Shown here: one piece after another, positions 1 to 7,728 of the stretch
How positions within the stretch are numbered: the first letter of the stretch is position 1
How the letters are laid out: each line of letters begins with the position of its first letter
From: Saprospiraceae bacterium
Lineage (GTDB): Bacteria > Bacteroidota > Bacteroidia > Chitinophagales > Saprospiraceae
Reading direction: 5' to 3'
Assembly (NCBI GenBank): GCA_019187225.1
Contig: JABAQQ010000013.1
Coordinates: 62,001-126,000, forward strand
DNA length: 64,000 nucleotides
The notes under the pieces: generated by a model
What the model saw: only the letters and a program-made list of their open reading frames with translations
What the model was told of the DNA's origin: nothing
The model's database searches: none
Program-made: the position numbers and the translations under genes

Positions 1-53
1 TATAGATTTTTCGCTGCATCTGATGTTTTCACTTATATGCAGCGGAGTGAGAG

Positions 54-94
54 TTTCCCGCCGCGCTTGGTGAAAACACAGGCGCGGCGGGAAA
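54..94. repeat. extragenic palindrome, copy 1 of 3
   Basis: Perfect 13-bp inverted repeat (arms TTTCCCGCCGCGC at 54-66 and its complement at 82-94). The 15-nt loop contains TTGGTGAAAACAC, the core shared with the palindromes at 430-453 and 497-520. Together the three copies bracket the small gene at 103-333 and the end of dinD. They look like a REP-type extragenic element; no REP-associated transposase is visible here. Confidence 0.6.
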
Positions 95-102
95 TGCGGT
101 TC

Positions 103-333
103 CTATTCTCCTATCCATACATCACTTAATTCACCAATACTAAATTGGTATGTGTGGTTTTCTTCGCTCATTAAGTATCCGGAACCCCCAATTAGGATAC
201 ACTCTACTAAGGTTTCTTCGGATAATTTTGCCCACGGAAAAGGTGGAGCGGTCTCTTTCTTCACAGCATAATGCGCGTCTTTTGCTTTGTGGTAAACTAT
301 GGCGTATGCTTCTGTATTAAATTTTAATTGCAT
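103..333 (-). CDS. small protein of unknown function (76 aa)
   Basis: An ATG-started 76-residue frame lies between two copies of a palindromic repeat, upstream of nothing recognisable on its strand. The protein is soluble-looking, acidic toward the C-terminus, with no signal peptide or membrane segment. I recognise no family motif. It could be a genuine small gene or part of a mobile or decayed cassette delimited by the palindromes at 54-94 and 430-453. Codon choice looks ordinary but the DNA is more AT-rich than in the neighbouring genes. Moderate to low confidence that it is expressed. Confidence 0.4.
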   Translation of the reverse strand: MQLKFNTEAYAIVYHKAKDAHYAVKKETAPPFPWAKLSEETLVECILIGGSGYLMSEENHTYQFSIGELSDVWIGE

Positions 334-429
334 TTTGAATTTGTGTTTTTGCCTTTGTCAGCTACTCTCGTCTCCAACAACACCAGCGAGAATGCTCTGG
401 CAAAGGCGGTGAGCAATCAGTTTCCTGCC

Positions 430-453
430 GCGCTTGGTGTTTTCACCAAGCGC
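430..453. repeat. extragenic palindrome, copy 2 of 3
   Basis: Perfect hairpin with arms GCGCTTGGTG and CACCAAGCGC and a TTTT loop. It has the same arms as 497-520 and the same core as 54-94. It lies in the 202-bp gap (334-535) between the 76-aa gene start and the dinD stop. The rest of that gap shows no gene. Confidence 0.65.
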
Positions 454-496
454 ACGGCGGAGTGAGTGGTTTCAATCTGGCTTCTCGTCGGGGTTT

Positions 497-520
497 GCGC
501 TTGGTGAAAACACCAAGCGC
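497..520. repeat. extragenic palindrome, copy 3 of 3
   Basis: Perfect hairpin with arms GCGCTTGGTG and CACCAAGCGC and an AAAA loop, 15 bp beyond the dinD stop. It may double as a transcription end for dinD on the minus strand, although no clear U-run follows. Confidence 0.6.
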
Positions 521-535
521 GGCACCAAATTCTGA

Positions 536-1396
536 TTATCGCTTATCGTCCTTCAGCGGCTTCAACTTCTTCACTCCTTCCAGCGCCTTTTTTGTCTCTC
601 CCTTCACCCGCCGCTCCAACTTGCGGACATCCTCTTCCGGCGGCAGGTCTTCGGGTTTGATGCCGCGCCTCACAAGAAGTTCACGGACATCGGTGTTGTT
701 CTTGACATGTTCCTGAGTTATCTTTTGTTCGCCGTGCAAATCCTCTTTTTTCACATTGAAATTGGTGATTTCAGTGGCGAAGTCTTTGGCTTTGATGGTC
801 AGGGTCGGCAGGAAATCCGCTAAGGGGCGATTGTCCGGCACGTCCATTTTCTTCTTAATTTGGGCGGTGGTGCTGCCGCCGAATAAGGCTGTGTCGCCTT
901 TGCTGCGGATGCGGGCAAAACCCTGACTGTCAACGCCGCGCTCGTATATCAGCCGCGACAATTCGCTTTCGGTGGCTTCGAGTTTTTCGCGGGCTTGCAG
1001 CCGCTCCATGAGTTGCAGCCGCTCTTCAATCAACTCCTGTTTGCGCGTCTGCACGGCGAAGTACGTCTGCGCGAAGGCGATGGGTTCTTTCGATGGGTCG
1101 CCGTTTTGGGCGATGAGGTAGCAGGCGTAGCGGGTGAGCATGAAGTCCACAATTTTTCGCTGTGCGCCTTTACCAAGCGATATCATTTTTCCGACCTCGG
1201 AAAAATGATCTGAAATGCTCTGGCCAGCGTTTTGGCAGGCTTCCTGTGCTTTTTCGATGACCTTGATGAAGTTTTTCCAGTCATCATATCCCAGCAGAAT
1301 TTGCAAGTCGCGCGCGAGCCAAAACTCAACGCCGTCCTGTTCGTGCGCCACATCCTCGAAAGAGGTGTGGAGTTTTTGAATGATTTCTTTTTTCAT
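536..1396 (-). CDS. dinD: DNA damage-inducible protein D (DinD)
   Basis: The 286-residue product has the DinD/BRO-N-like layout. An N-terminal region has F-W-x-A-R-D-L-x-x-x-L-G-Y-x-x-W, the typical anti-repressor/BRO-type motif. A central charged helical segment follows ([20 protein letters not shown]), then a C-terminal part with EHVKNN and [12 protein letters not shown], which are characteristic of DinD. In Escherichia coli DinD inhibits RecA filament activity and is SOS-induced; that role here is by family only. I chose the ATG at 1396 over an upstream in-frame start at 1489. The upstream start adds 31 atypical residues and overlaps the neighbouring gene, and the family begins at MKKE. 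The hairpin at 497-520 follows it. Confidence 0.85.
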   Translation of the reverse strand: MKKEIIQKLHTSFEDVAHEQDGVEFWLARDLQILLGYDDWKNFIKVIEKAQEACQNAGQSISDHFSEVGKMISLGKGAQRKIVDFMLTRYACYLIAQNGDPSKEPIAFAQTYFAVQTRKQELIEERLQLMERLQAREKLEATESELSRLIYERGVDSQGFARIRSKGDTALFGGSTTAQIKKKMDVPDNRPLADFLPTLTIKAKDFATEITNFNVKKEDLHGEQKITQEHVKNNTDVRELLVRRGIKPEDLPPEEDVRKLERRVKGETKKALEGVKKLKPLKDDKR

Positions 1397-1470
1397 GATT
1401 ATGAGCGTGTTTTTGCCCTTACCGGTCCACAAAAGCCTGCGGCAAAGGCGGTAAATAATTTCTTTCCGGA

Positions 1471-2292
1471 TCAGATATACCCGTACCACACCAAATACTT
1501 CACCGCGTCCAGCAATTCCTTGTTCCCAAAACTGTCCGGGATAAAATACTCTTTGCCTTTGCGGTCGAACATGCTGCGAATAAAGACCCTGTTTTTGTCG
1601 CGTTCAAAAAAAACGGAGGCCGCCATGCTGCCGTCTTTTTTTAAAATGTGGTATGTAATGCCATAACTGTTGTTGGCGAAAACCTGGTAAGTGCCGATGG
1701 TAACGGGGCTTGTACCGCCGCTGATAATTTTGCTTTCGCTGAAATAGACCGGTTCGTCGCCTCTTCCACGGGGGACAAGCGTTTTGGAATAGGCTGCATA
1801 GTTCTTGTCTTTCAGCAGCAGCCGGCGGGCGAGGGACAGGCTGTCCATCTCTATCCGGCTGACGGTGAATGCTTTCTGCGCTTCGATCAGTCTGTCTTCG
1901 GCTTCGGGATCAACCTGGCCGTTCCCGATGATCCGGTATTGCTGTATCAGGTCAATCAGGGCGTTTTTGGTGGTATAATCCAGTTCGACGCTTTTGCCCG
2001 TTTTTGTAAAGTGTGTCTGAAAATAGCTCCAGAAATAACCGATGTTCTCATGCGGCAACCCCGGCACATTCACAGCGCGAAAATCGAATCGTATCAGGGT
2101 ATCGCCTTCGAGCGTAGTTGCCGCGAACGAAAAACCCTTGAGCAGGCTGCCGCCCGTTTTGAATATCTTGTATTGCGGCACGTCGTCGAGGTAAACGATG
2201 TCCTTTTTTTCTTTCACTTTCTGCGCGACAGCGCCCTCCAGAATACAAACAAGCAGGGCCAAAAGGCAATATTTTGGAATGAGATTGAGCAT
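1471..2292 (-). CDS. secreted protein of unknown function (273 aa)
   Basis: From the ATG at 2292 the protein starts with a convincing Sec signal peptide ([20 protein letters not shown] then AVAQ, cleavage near residue 24). It continues as a mature domain of about 250 residues with mixed alpha/beta character and many Lys/Asp. No lipobox, membrane segment or T9SS tail is visible. I recognise no family. An upstream in-frame start at 2400 exists, but it would put an Arg/Trp/Cys-rich, non-signal-like stretch ahead of the signal peptide, so I reject it. The gene lies 74 bp upstream of dinD on the same strand; whether they share a transcript is unclear. Confidence 0.7.
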   Translation of the reverse strand: MLNLIPKYCLLALLVCILEGAVAQKVKEKKDIVYLDDVPQYKIFKTGGSLLKGFSFAATTLEGDTLIRFDFRAVNVPGLPHENIGYFWSYFQTHFTKTGKSVELDYTTKNALIDLIQQYRIIGNGQVDPEAEDRLIEAQKAFTVSRIEMDSLSLARRLLLKDKNYAAYSKTLVPRGRGDEPVYFSESKIISGGTSPVTIGTYQVFANNSYGITYHILKKDGSMAASVFFERDKNRVFIRSMFDRKGKEYFIPDSFGNKELLDAVKYLVWYGYI

Positions 2293-2302
2293 AGGTATTG
2301 TT

Positions 2303-2380
2303 TTAGATGTTCTTGGAAACCGTCGCCATCTCCTGCTTCCGGCAGGCGGTCGCCAACACCAAAAGCAGGAGAAAAAACAC
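2303..2380 (-). other. possible 25-aa lipoprotein-like peptide or frameshifted remnant
   Basis: Reading from a GTG at 2380 to a TAA at 2303 gives a hydrophobic stretch (FFLLLLVLATAC) with a perfect lipobox LATAC, then RKQEMATVSKNI. In the overlapping frame, ATG at 2400 begins MKTIPIT. A one-base shift would therefore join a normal Met-Lys start to the lipobox frame and make a very short lipoprotein. It sits directly upstream of the secreted protein starting at 2292. It could be a genuine tiny lipoprotein, a decayed gene or chance. Confidence 0.25.
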
Positions 2381-2432
2381 GTTATTGGAATTGTTTTCAT
2401 GTTAAAGTCCTGTATGTCAATGAACTGGCAGG

Positions 2433-2513
2433 GGGTGGAGGGTGGAGGGTGGAGGGTAGAGGGTGGAGGGTATTTATCTTGCGCCTTCCACCCTCCACCT
2501 TCTACCCTCCACC
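2433..2513. repeat. heptamer tandem array with inverted copy, abutting the nrdB stop
   Basis: GGGTGGA units run from 2433 to about 2471. The complementary heptamers (CCACCCT/CTACCCT types) run from about 2487 to 2513, ending exactly where the nrdB stop codon begins at 2514. The two blocks are complementary and could form a large imperfect hairpin at the 3' end of the nrdB transcript. Confidence 0.8.
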
Positions 2514-3503
2514 TTAAAACTCCGCCTCCATGCTGAACACCTGTTCCTCCCGGTTGGCCATCACGCCCGCTTTCTGGTAGTCGCCGACGCGTTTTTCAAA
2601 GAAGTTTGTTTTGCCTTGTATGGAGATCATGTCCATCCAGGGGAAGGGATTGGCGGTCTTGTAGACTTTTTCGCAGCCCAGCGACACGAGCAGTCGGTCG
2701 GCCACGAACTCGATGTATTGGCCCATCATTTCGGCGTTCATCCCGATGAGCGACACGGGCAGGGCATCGGTCACGAATTCTTTCTCAAACGTTACCGCTT
2801 CGGTGATGATGGCTTTCACTTCTTCGGGATCAATTTTATGGCGGAGCATCGAATAGAGCAGGCAGGCGAAATCGGTGTGCAGCCCTTCGTCGCGGCTGAT
2901 GAGTTCGTTGGAGAACGTGAGGCCCGGCATGAGGCCGCGTTTTTTGAGCCAGAAAATGGAACAGAACGAACCGGAGAAAAAGATGCCTTCCACCGCAGCG
3001 AAGGCGATGAGCCGGTGCGCGAAGGTGGGGGCGTTTTCGATCCAGCGCAGTGCCCATTCACCTTTTTTGGCGACGCAGGGCAGATTCTGCAAAGCGTGAA
3101 ACAGGAAGTCTTTTTCCCTTGTATCTTTAATATAGGTGTCGATCAGCAGCGAGTACATCTCGGCGTGGATGTTCTCGATGGCGACCTGGAAGCCGTAGAA
3201 ACAGCGAGCTTCGGGGATCTGCACTTCGCGCATGAAGTTGAGCACGAGATTCTCGTTGACGATGCCGTCGGAAGCGGCGAAGAAGGCCAGCACGTGTTTG
3301 ATGAAATGGCGCTCGTCGTCGTTGAGTTTGTTTTCCCAGTCGGCGAGGTCGGGGTTGAGGTCCACTTCTTCGGCGGTCCAGAAAGAGGCTTCGGCGGTTT
3401 TGTACATTTTCCACACCTCGGGATATTTGATGGGAAGAATGACGAAGCGGTCGGGATTCTCGGCGAGGATCGGTTCGGTTACAGTGTTTGCAACTTGTGT
3501 CAT
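2514..3503 (-). CDS. nrdB: class Ia ribonucleotide reductase small subunit (R2)
   Basis: This is the radical-generating beta subunit that supports reduction of ribonucleoside diphosphates to deoxyribonucleotides by the NrdA subunit in the cytosol. The 329-residue protein shows the complete di-iron set of the eukaryote-like R2 group: Asp79 (ASDGIVNEN), Glu110 and His113 (ENIHAEMY), Glu172 (VEGIFFSG), and Glu206 and His209 (RDEGLH). Tyr117 in HAEMY is in the position of the tyrosyl radical. The C-terminus ends in FSMEAEF, like the peptide by which R2 docks on R1. Length is normal. nrdA is not adjacent in this window. A heptamer array touches the stop codon, and an octamer array (3549-3580) lies about 45 bp upstream of the start. 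Confidence 0.97.
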   Translation of the reverse strand: MTQVANTVTEPILAENPDRFVILPIKYPEVWKMYKTAEASFWTAEEVDLNPDLADWENKLNDDERHFIKHVLAFFAASDGIVNENLVLNFMREVQIPEARCFYGFQVAIENIHAEMYSLLIDTYIKDTREKDFLFHALQNLPCVAKKGEWALRWIENAPTFAHRLIAFAAVEGIFFSGSFCSIFWLKKRGLMPGLTFSNELISRDEGLHTDFACLLYSMLRHKIDPEEVKAIITEAVTFEKEFVTDALPVSLIGMNAEMMGQYIEFVADRLLVSLGCEKVYKTANPFPWMDMISIQGKTNFFEKRVGDYQKAGVMANREEQVFSMEAEF

Positions 3504-3548
3504 AGAATGTTTTAAATCGGATAAGGTGACAGGTGGTGGTGATTCAGG

Positions 3549-3580
3549 GATTTGGTGATTTGGTGATTTGGTGATTTGGT
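3549..3580. repeat. octamer tandem array upstream of nrdB
   Basis: About four units of GGTGATTT in tandem, in the 5' flank of nrdB. It belongs to the set of short, locus-specific tandem arrays that punctuate this window. Confidence 0.75.
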
Positions 3581-3802
3581 AAAAAAAATGCGATTACAAA
3601 TTGTCGAAGTTCCCATTCCTGAACCGCATCACCTGCTGATTCCGGTACAGACACTTTCCTGACGGCGTTTGAATCGCCGGTCAGAAAACTGCAACTTTTA
3701 TGGAAGGGACGTGCTCGAGAAAGGCGGAGTAAAATTTGCCCGGCATCAACGTGCGCAAGCGGAGGCTAAAGTATCGGCTTTTTCGGGTTTACCTACGTTT
3801 AA

Positions 3803-3901
3803 TTTTCCACACAATGTTAATAACTTTGATAAAACATTGATTTTCAGTGGTCATTAAAAATTCACTTTATTGTCCACAATGTTGATAACTCATGTTGATA
3901 A
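3803..3901. other. DnaA-box-like cluster in AT-rich intergenic region (candidate oriC)
   Basis: The 549-bp gap 3504-4052 has no credible gene. Inside it is a repeated module: TTTTCCACA at 3803 followed by TGTTAATAA at 3815 and ACT, and again TTGTCCACA at 3870 followed by TGTTGATAA at 3880 and ACT. A further TGTTGATAA lies at 3893. Each nonamer differs from the DnaA consensus TTATNCACA (or its complement) by one or two bases. The surroundings are AT-rich. All this resembles a Bacteroidota replication origin or a DnaA-regulated site upstream of nrdB; it is not proof of either. Confidence 0.4.
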
Positions 3902-4052
3902 TTTTTTCGGCTTTTCCGGCAAACACTCGGATAAGTGAAAAGCCGATGTTTAAGGAGTTGTTTTTGAGAAAAAAAGGAGGCGGAAAAAAAGGAAAAAGAG
4001 AAGGCAGGGAAATGTGGAAAAAATACCGGCGAAGGAATTAACCGAGCCTGCC

Positions 4053-5591
4053 CTACTTTCGGAACACCGCCTTCACCATACCCACTCTTTCCGCCCAAAA
4101 AGCGGCTACGTCGCTGCGTGGTGAGCGGCAGAGCCAAACGCCCGTCCCGTATTCGCGGGCGAGGGGATTTTCGATGCGGCCCACCAACTGAATGTCGGCG
4201 AACAAAGCCTGAACGTCCTCGCCGGGGTCGTCATCGTTGATGTAAATAAGCGTTTGAACCTCCGGCGGCAGCGAATCGGGCGCCCACAAGCGGTAGGAAT
4301 CGGCAAAACTGACGGCTGTAGACCGCTTGCCGTTTTTTCTGAAATAATATTCGACGGCACCGGCCTGGCCGTAATTTTCTCCGTAGATCAGGTAGAGTTG
4401 ACCGCCGGCAAGTGCATCGGCCTTGTAAACCTGAGCGGCCAATTCCGCCCAACCGAGCATATCGGCATAATCCTGGGGCAGCGGGTGCAATGCACCGTCC
4501 TCCCAGCGCACGGCCACGATGCCTTTGTCCGTCAGGTTGCCGAAATATTGAACCAACCGCTCGGGGCGCCACACCGGGATGCCGGTGGGGAACAGCGGCA
4601 GTGCCAGTGATACGATGAGCACGACCAGACCTGCCCGCAGCCAGACGTTTTTTAAAAACCGCTCCCACCACACCGCTCCGGCGGAGAACAACACCGGGTA
4701 AGCGCCGAGGGTATAATAACTTTTGCCGTTCAGTGCCAGGAAGATCAACAACAGCGCGACGTAAAACCAACCCAACAGCCGGTACGGTCGCATGGCAGGA
4801 GCACGGAGCAAAAATATCAGCCCGGCAAGCCATAGCAGTGTCCCCGGTCCGTGGAACAGGAATTGGTCGAGCAGAAAATGTACCGGTTGCACATTGTCGA
4901 GTTGGTTGCGGGCCAGTTCTTCCATGTGATGCACCACCGGGAAATTGTAGTGCCATTGCCACACAAGGTTGGGCGACAGGATGATCAGCGCAATTCCAGC
5001 GGCCAGCCAGGGCGCGCGCGTCGCCAAAACCCGCCTCTGCGGGGTCAGAAGCAGCGCGGCGAGCAAAGCGGCCGCCCAAAATACGAGGGTGTATTTGTTC
5101 AGAAAGCCGATCCCGGCCACCGTGCCGACGAACCACCACCAGCGCGTATCGTTGGTTTGCAACCATTTCAGCAAACCGAATGAAAGCAATGCCCAGAAAA
5201 ACACGTCGAACGGTACGGGCTGCAACATCGAAAAGGCGCGCAGCCAGGCGATGGAAAACAACATGGCCGTGCCGCACAGCGCCTGCGCGAAACGCCCGCC
5301 GCCGAGATCGCGCACCATCAGGCCGGTAAGCAGCACCAGTCCGCCGCCGCACAACGCCGGAATCACCCTTGTGGCAAACAGCGAATCGCCCAGCAGATTT
5401 TGAGATACCCACGCGACGAAACCGATAAAAGGTGGATTCGACCAAAAGCCCCAATCGAGATGACGGCCCAGCGCGAGGTACAAAAACTCATCGCGGTGAA
5501 AGCCGAGCGTGGCGGCCGTGGCAAAGTGGAGCAGGACTTTGGCAAGAGCAAAGGCAAACGGGAGGTAAATTACTGCTGGCAGGCGCTTCAT
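4053..5591 (-). CDS. GT39-type membrane glycosyltransferase (ArnT/PMT-like)
   Basis: A polytopic membrane protein of 512 residues. The N-terminal membrane segment runs into a loop with F-H-R-D-E-F-L-Y at 31-38 and a following S-N-P-P. This is the acidic first-loop signature of GT-C enzymes that move a sugar from a polyprenyl-phosphate donor (the Asp-Glu pair is the expected catalytic acid). About 9-10 hydrophobic helices span residues 5-340, followed by a soluble C-terminal domain of about 150 residues. The family transfers sugars to lipid A, proteins or other envelope acceptors; the acceptor here is unknown. The gene stands alone between two intergenic regions. Behind the start, 5592-5869 shows no gene; TAATTTG at 5614-5620 is a possible degenerate -7 element. 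Confidence 0.85.
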   Translation of the reverse strand: MKRLPAVIYLPFAFALAKVLLHFATAATLGFHRDEFLYLALGRHLDWGFWSNPPFIGFVAWVSQNLLGDSLFATRVIPALCGGGLVLLTGLMVRDLGGGRFAQALCGTAMLFSIAWLRAFSMLQPVPFDVFFWALLSFGLLKWLQTNDTRWWWFVGTVAGIGFLNKYTLVFWAAALLAALLLTPQRRVLATRAPWLAAGIALIILSPNLVWQWHYNFPVVHHMEELARNQLDNVQPVHFLLDQFLFHGPGTLLWLAGLIFLLRAPAMRPYRLLGWFYVALLLIFLALNGKSYYTLGAYPVLFSAGAVWWERFLKNVWLRAGLVVLIVSLALPLFPTGIPVWRPERLVQYFGNLTDKGIVAVRWEDGALHPLPQDYADMLGWAELAAQVYKADALAGGQLYLIYGENYGQAGAVEYYFRKNGKRSTAVSFADSYRLWAPDSLPPEVQTLIYINDDDPGEDVQALFADIQLVGRIENPLAREYGTGVWLCRSPRSDVAAFWAERVGMVKAVFRK

Positions 5592-5869
5592 CGTCAGGTT
5601 GGTTTTGCGGGTGCAAATTAGTCGGCAGTCCGGGGAGTGTTCAAAAAAGTGTGCTAATCTGCCTTGCCCAAATGCTGTACTACCGATCGCAAAGCAGTCG
5701 AATCTTGTTTTAAATGGTTAATAATCAACCGCTTATTGGTTTCCGTCCCGGAATAACGAATTTTCTCGTGTTTCACACGGGGTTAATCACAATCAAATTT
5801 GACCGCTTCGCGGCCGATTTAGCAGCGGTTTGAAAACCCTCCCGGATAACAAACATTTGAATACTCCCA

Positions 5870-5918
5870 CCGTCTACCGTCTACCGTCCACCGTCTACCG
5901 TCCACCGTCCACCGTCAC
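5870..5918. repeat. heptamer tandem array overlapping the corA stop
   Basis: Seven units of CCGTCYA (CCGTCTA or CCGTCCA), the last of which contains the corA stop codon at 5915-5917. The other 278 bp of the gap (5592-5869) hold no recognisable gene or RNA. Confidence 0.85.
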
Positions 5919-6865
5919 AACATCCTCCTCCGCTGCATCACCCAGTACAGTCCTCCGGTGATCGCACCGGTGAACAGGATGGTAAGATAAAACGCCATCG
6001 GATTTTCAGGGATACCGTTGGGGATGTTCATGCCGAAAAACGAGGAGATCAACGTAGGCACCATGAGCACCACAGTGATAATGGTGAGGCGGTGGATCAC
6101 CACGTTCAGATTGTTCGAGATGATGCTCGAATAGGCGTCCATTGTGCCGTTCAAAATGTTGGTGTACACGTTGGCCATTGAAAGCGCCTGAGAGTTATCA
6201 ATGATGATGTCTTCGAACAGTTCGCTCATATCCTCGTCACCGTTGATGTGGAGGAAATCGGTGCGTTTCATTTTCATTTTGAGCAACTCGTTGGCATTGA
6301 GCGAGTTGACAAAATACACCAGGCTTTTTTCGATGGCGAGCAACTGCTTCAGGTCGGAGTTGCGGCTGCTGTGCATCAGTTCTTTTTCGATGCGGTTACG
6401 GCGCAGGTTAAGGGTTTTGAGGCAGGAGAGGAAGTGATATACGTTTTGCTCCAGGATCTGGAGCACGAATTTTTTCTCATCCGCCGGATTGAAGTTGCGG
6501 ACGTTGTTTTCCAGAAACTTGTCCAGCACGGGTGTTTCCACTGCCGAGATCGTCACGACGTGTTCGATGGTCAGGATGATGCCGATGGGCACGGTAATAA
6601 AATAGGCCTCGTTTTCTTCCTGCGCATTTTTGTTTTTGACCGGCGTGTTGATCAGGATAAAACGAATATCCTCGTCGCGCTCATAGCGGGCGCGTTCGTC
6701 GAGGTCGAGCGAGTCGGTGAGGAATACGGGATCGAATTCGAGCCGGCGAGCGAAGTCCTCCAGTTCGTCAGGCCCGAACGGCGGGGTGAGATGCACCCAA
6801 CAGCCGGGATCCGCCTCGGTCAGTTCGACGAGCTTTCTTTTTTCGCGTGTATAATAGCGGATCAC
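5915..6865 (-). CDS. corA: CorA-family magnesium/cobalt transporter
   Basis: Inner-membrane channel for Mg2+ (also Co2+/Ni2+ in the family), acting as a pentamer. The 316-residue protein has a long cytoplasmic alpha/beta funnel domain (about 1-255) and two C-terminal membrane helices (about 258-277 and 291-311). The selectivity motif G-M-N sits at 278-280 in FFGMNIPNG, and the C-terminus is basic (QRRRML). The start is GTG at 6865; no in-frame ATG lies upstream. A good promoter lies at 6970-7000, leaving a leader of about 100 nt that contains a heptamer array. The 3' end is unusual because the stop codon falls inside another heptamer array. Confidence 0.95.
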   Translation of the reverse strand: MIRYYTREKRKLVELTEADPGCWVHLTPPFGPDELEDFARRLEFDPVFLTDSLDLDERARYERDEDIRFILINTPVKNKNAQEENEAYFITVPIGIILTIEHVVTISAVETPVLDKFLENNVRNFNPADEKKFVLQILEQNVYHFLSCLKTLNLRRNRIEKELMHSSRNSDLKQLLAIEKSLVYFVNSLNANELLKMKMKRTDFLHINGDEDMSELFEDIIIDNSQALSMANVYTNILNGTMDAYSSIISNNLNVVIHRLTIITVVLMVPTLISSFFGMNIPNGIPENPMAFYLTILFTGAITGGLYWVMQRRRML

Positions 6866-6887
6866 AGTCCATCGAGTGTAGGTTGAA

Positions 6888-6932
6888 GGTTTACGGGTTT
6901 CGGGTTTCGGGTTTCGGGTTTCGGGTTTACGG
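6888..6932. repeat. heptamer tandem array in the corA leader
   Basis: Units of GGGTTTC with GGGTTTA variants at both ends, lying between the predicted corA promoter and start codon. They would be transcribed as part of the 5' leader. Confidence 0.75.
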
Positions 6933-6969
6933 ACCCAAATCCCCGTAAATCCGATAACCTTTTACAGCG

Positions 6970-7000
6970 CAAACTTACGCCGCCTGTTCCTTGAAAACAA
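6970..7000 (-). promoter_or_regulatory. Bacteroidota-type promoter for corA
   Basis: On the minus strand: TTG (6998-7000), a 20-nt spacer, then TAAGTTTG (6970-6977). This matches the TTG-N17/23-TAnnTTTG primary-sigma promoter of Bacteroidota. The corA start is about 105 bp downstream. Confidence 0.65.
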
Positions 7001-7050
7001 ACCCTGTGGCGGCTTTTCAGGAAAACAAGACGCAGTCGTCAAAATAATAT

Positions 7051-7080
7051 TTGAAAATATTTTTATTTTTTTTATTTTTG
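7051..7080 (+). promoter_or_regulatory. Bacteroidota-type promoter for the 7170-9573 genes
   Basis: TTG (7051-7053), a 19-nt spacer, then TATTTTTG (7073-7080), a perfect match to TTG-N19-TAnnTTTG. It diverges from the corA promoter and would drive the phosphatase-like lipoprotein gene at 7170. Apart from the two promoters and the heptamer array, the 304-bp gap 6866-7169 holds nothing I can recognise. Confidence 0.7.
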
Positions 7081-7169
7081 CATAATTTTATCCTGGGATA
7101 ATAACGAAGACAAGAGTCCGATTTTGTGAAAAATAATTTTATCAGAGTTTTTAAAAAAAGCAGCGTATC

Positions 7170-7691
7170 ATGAAAACCAATCGCGCTTTTTCCATTTTGA
7201 GCCTGGCGCTCTTCCTGGTGTTTACCTCTTGCGTCAATTACTACTACATCGTGCGGCACACTGAAAAAGCAAGCGAAACCGATCCCGATCCTGAACTTTC
7301 GACTGCCGGGGCACAGCGCGCCCTGGCGTTGCGCGACACGCTGAGCAATAAAAACATCAGAGGAATTTTTGTGAGTCAATACATAAGGACCCATCTAACG
7401 GCCGAACCCACAGCAGGGTTTTTCGGCATTACCCCTGTCCAGTACACCCATACCTTGCCCCCAGCAGCAGGCATCGCTGGTCTGGTCAGCGATTTAAAGG
7501 CGATAACGGATAAAAATGTACTTGTAGTAGGTCACAGTGACAATGTTCCGGGCATTATCCTGGGGTTGACCGGCGAGAATGTAGGCGCCATAACCGATTA
7601 CGACAATCTTTTCGTCATTAGAAGAAACAGATGCAACAACCCCGACCGGTATACTTTGTACAAGCGCACTTACGGGGTGCCTTCGCCATGA
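7170..7691 (+). CDS. histidine phosphatase superfamily lipoprotein
   Basis: A 173-residue protein with a lipoprotein signal peptide (lipobox FTSC, Cys21). It continues as a histidine-phosphatase (phosphoglycerate-mutase-like) fold. R-H-T-E at 29-32 carries the nucleophilic His30, SQYIRT at 69-74 supplies the usual second Arg, and VGHSDN carries His122. The superfamily hydrolyses phosphate esters through a phosphohistidine; the substrate here is unknown. It should sit on the outside of a membrane, probably the outer membrane or periplasmic face. It is driven by the promoter at 7051-7080, and the metalloprotease gene begins 37 bp downstream, so the two are probably co-transcribed. Confidence 0.88.
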   Translation: MKTNRAFSILSLALFLVFTSCVNYYYIVRHTEKASETDPDPELSTAGAQRALALRDTLSNKNIRGIFVSQYIRTHLTAEPTAGFFGITPVQYTHTLPPAAGIAGLVSDLKAITDKNVLVVGHSDNVPGIILGLTGENVGAITDYDNLFVIRRNRCNNPDRYTLYKRTYGVPSP

Positions 7692-7728
7692 ACTTGAAAA
7701 CCAATTCTTAACTAAATTTTTCCAACAA

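Noticed and set aside
3669-4137. Short open frames in the nrdB upstream gap
   Set aside because: Low-complexity, AT-rich, overlapping the DnaA-box-like cluster; not protein-like.
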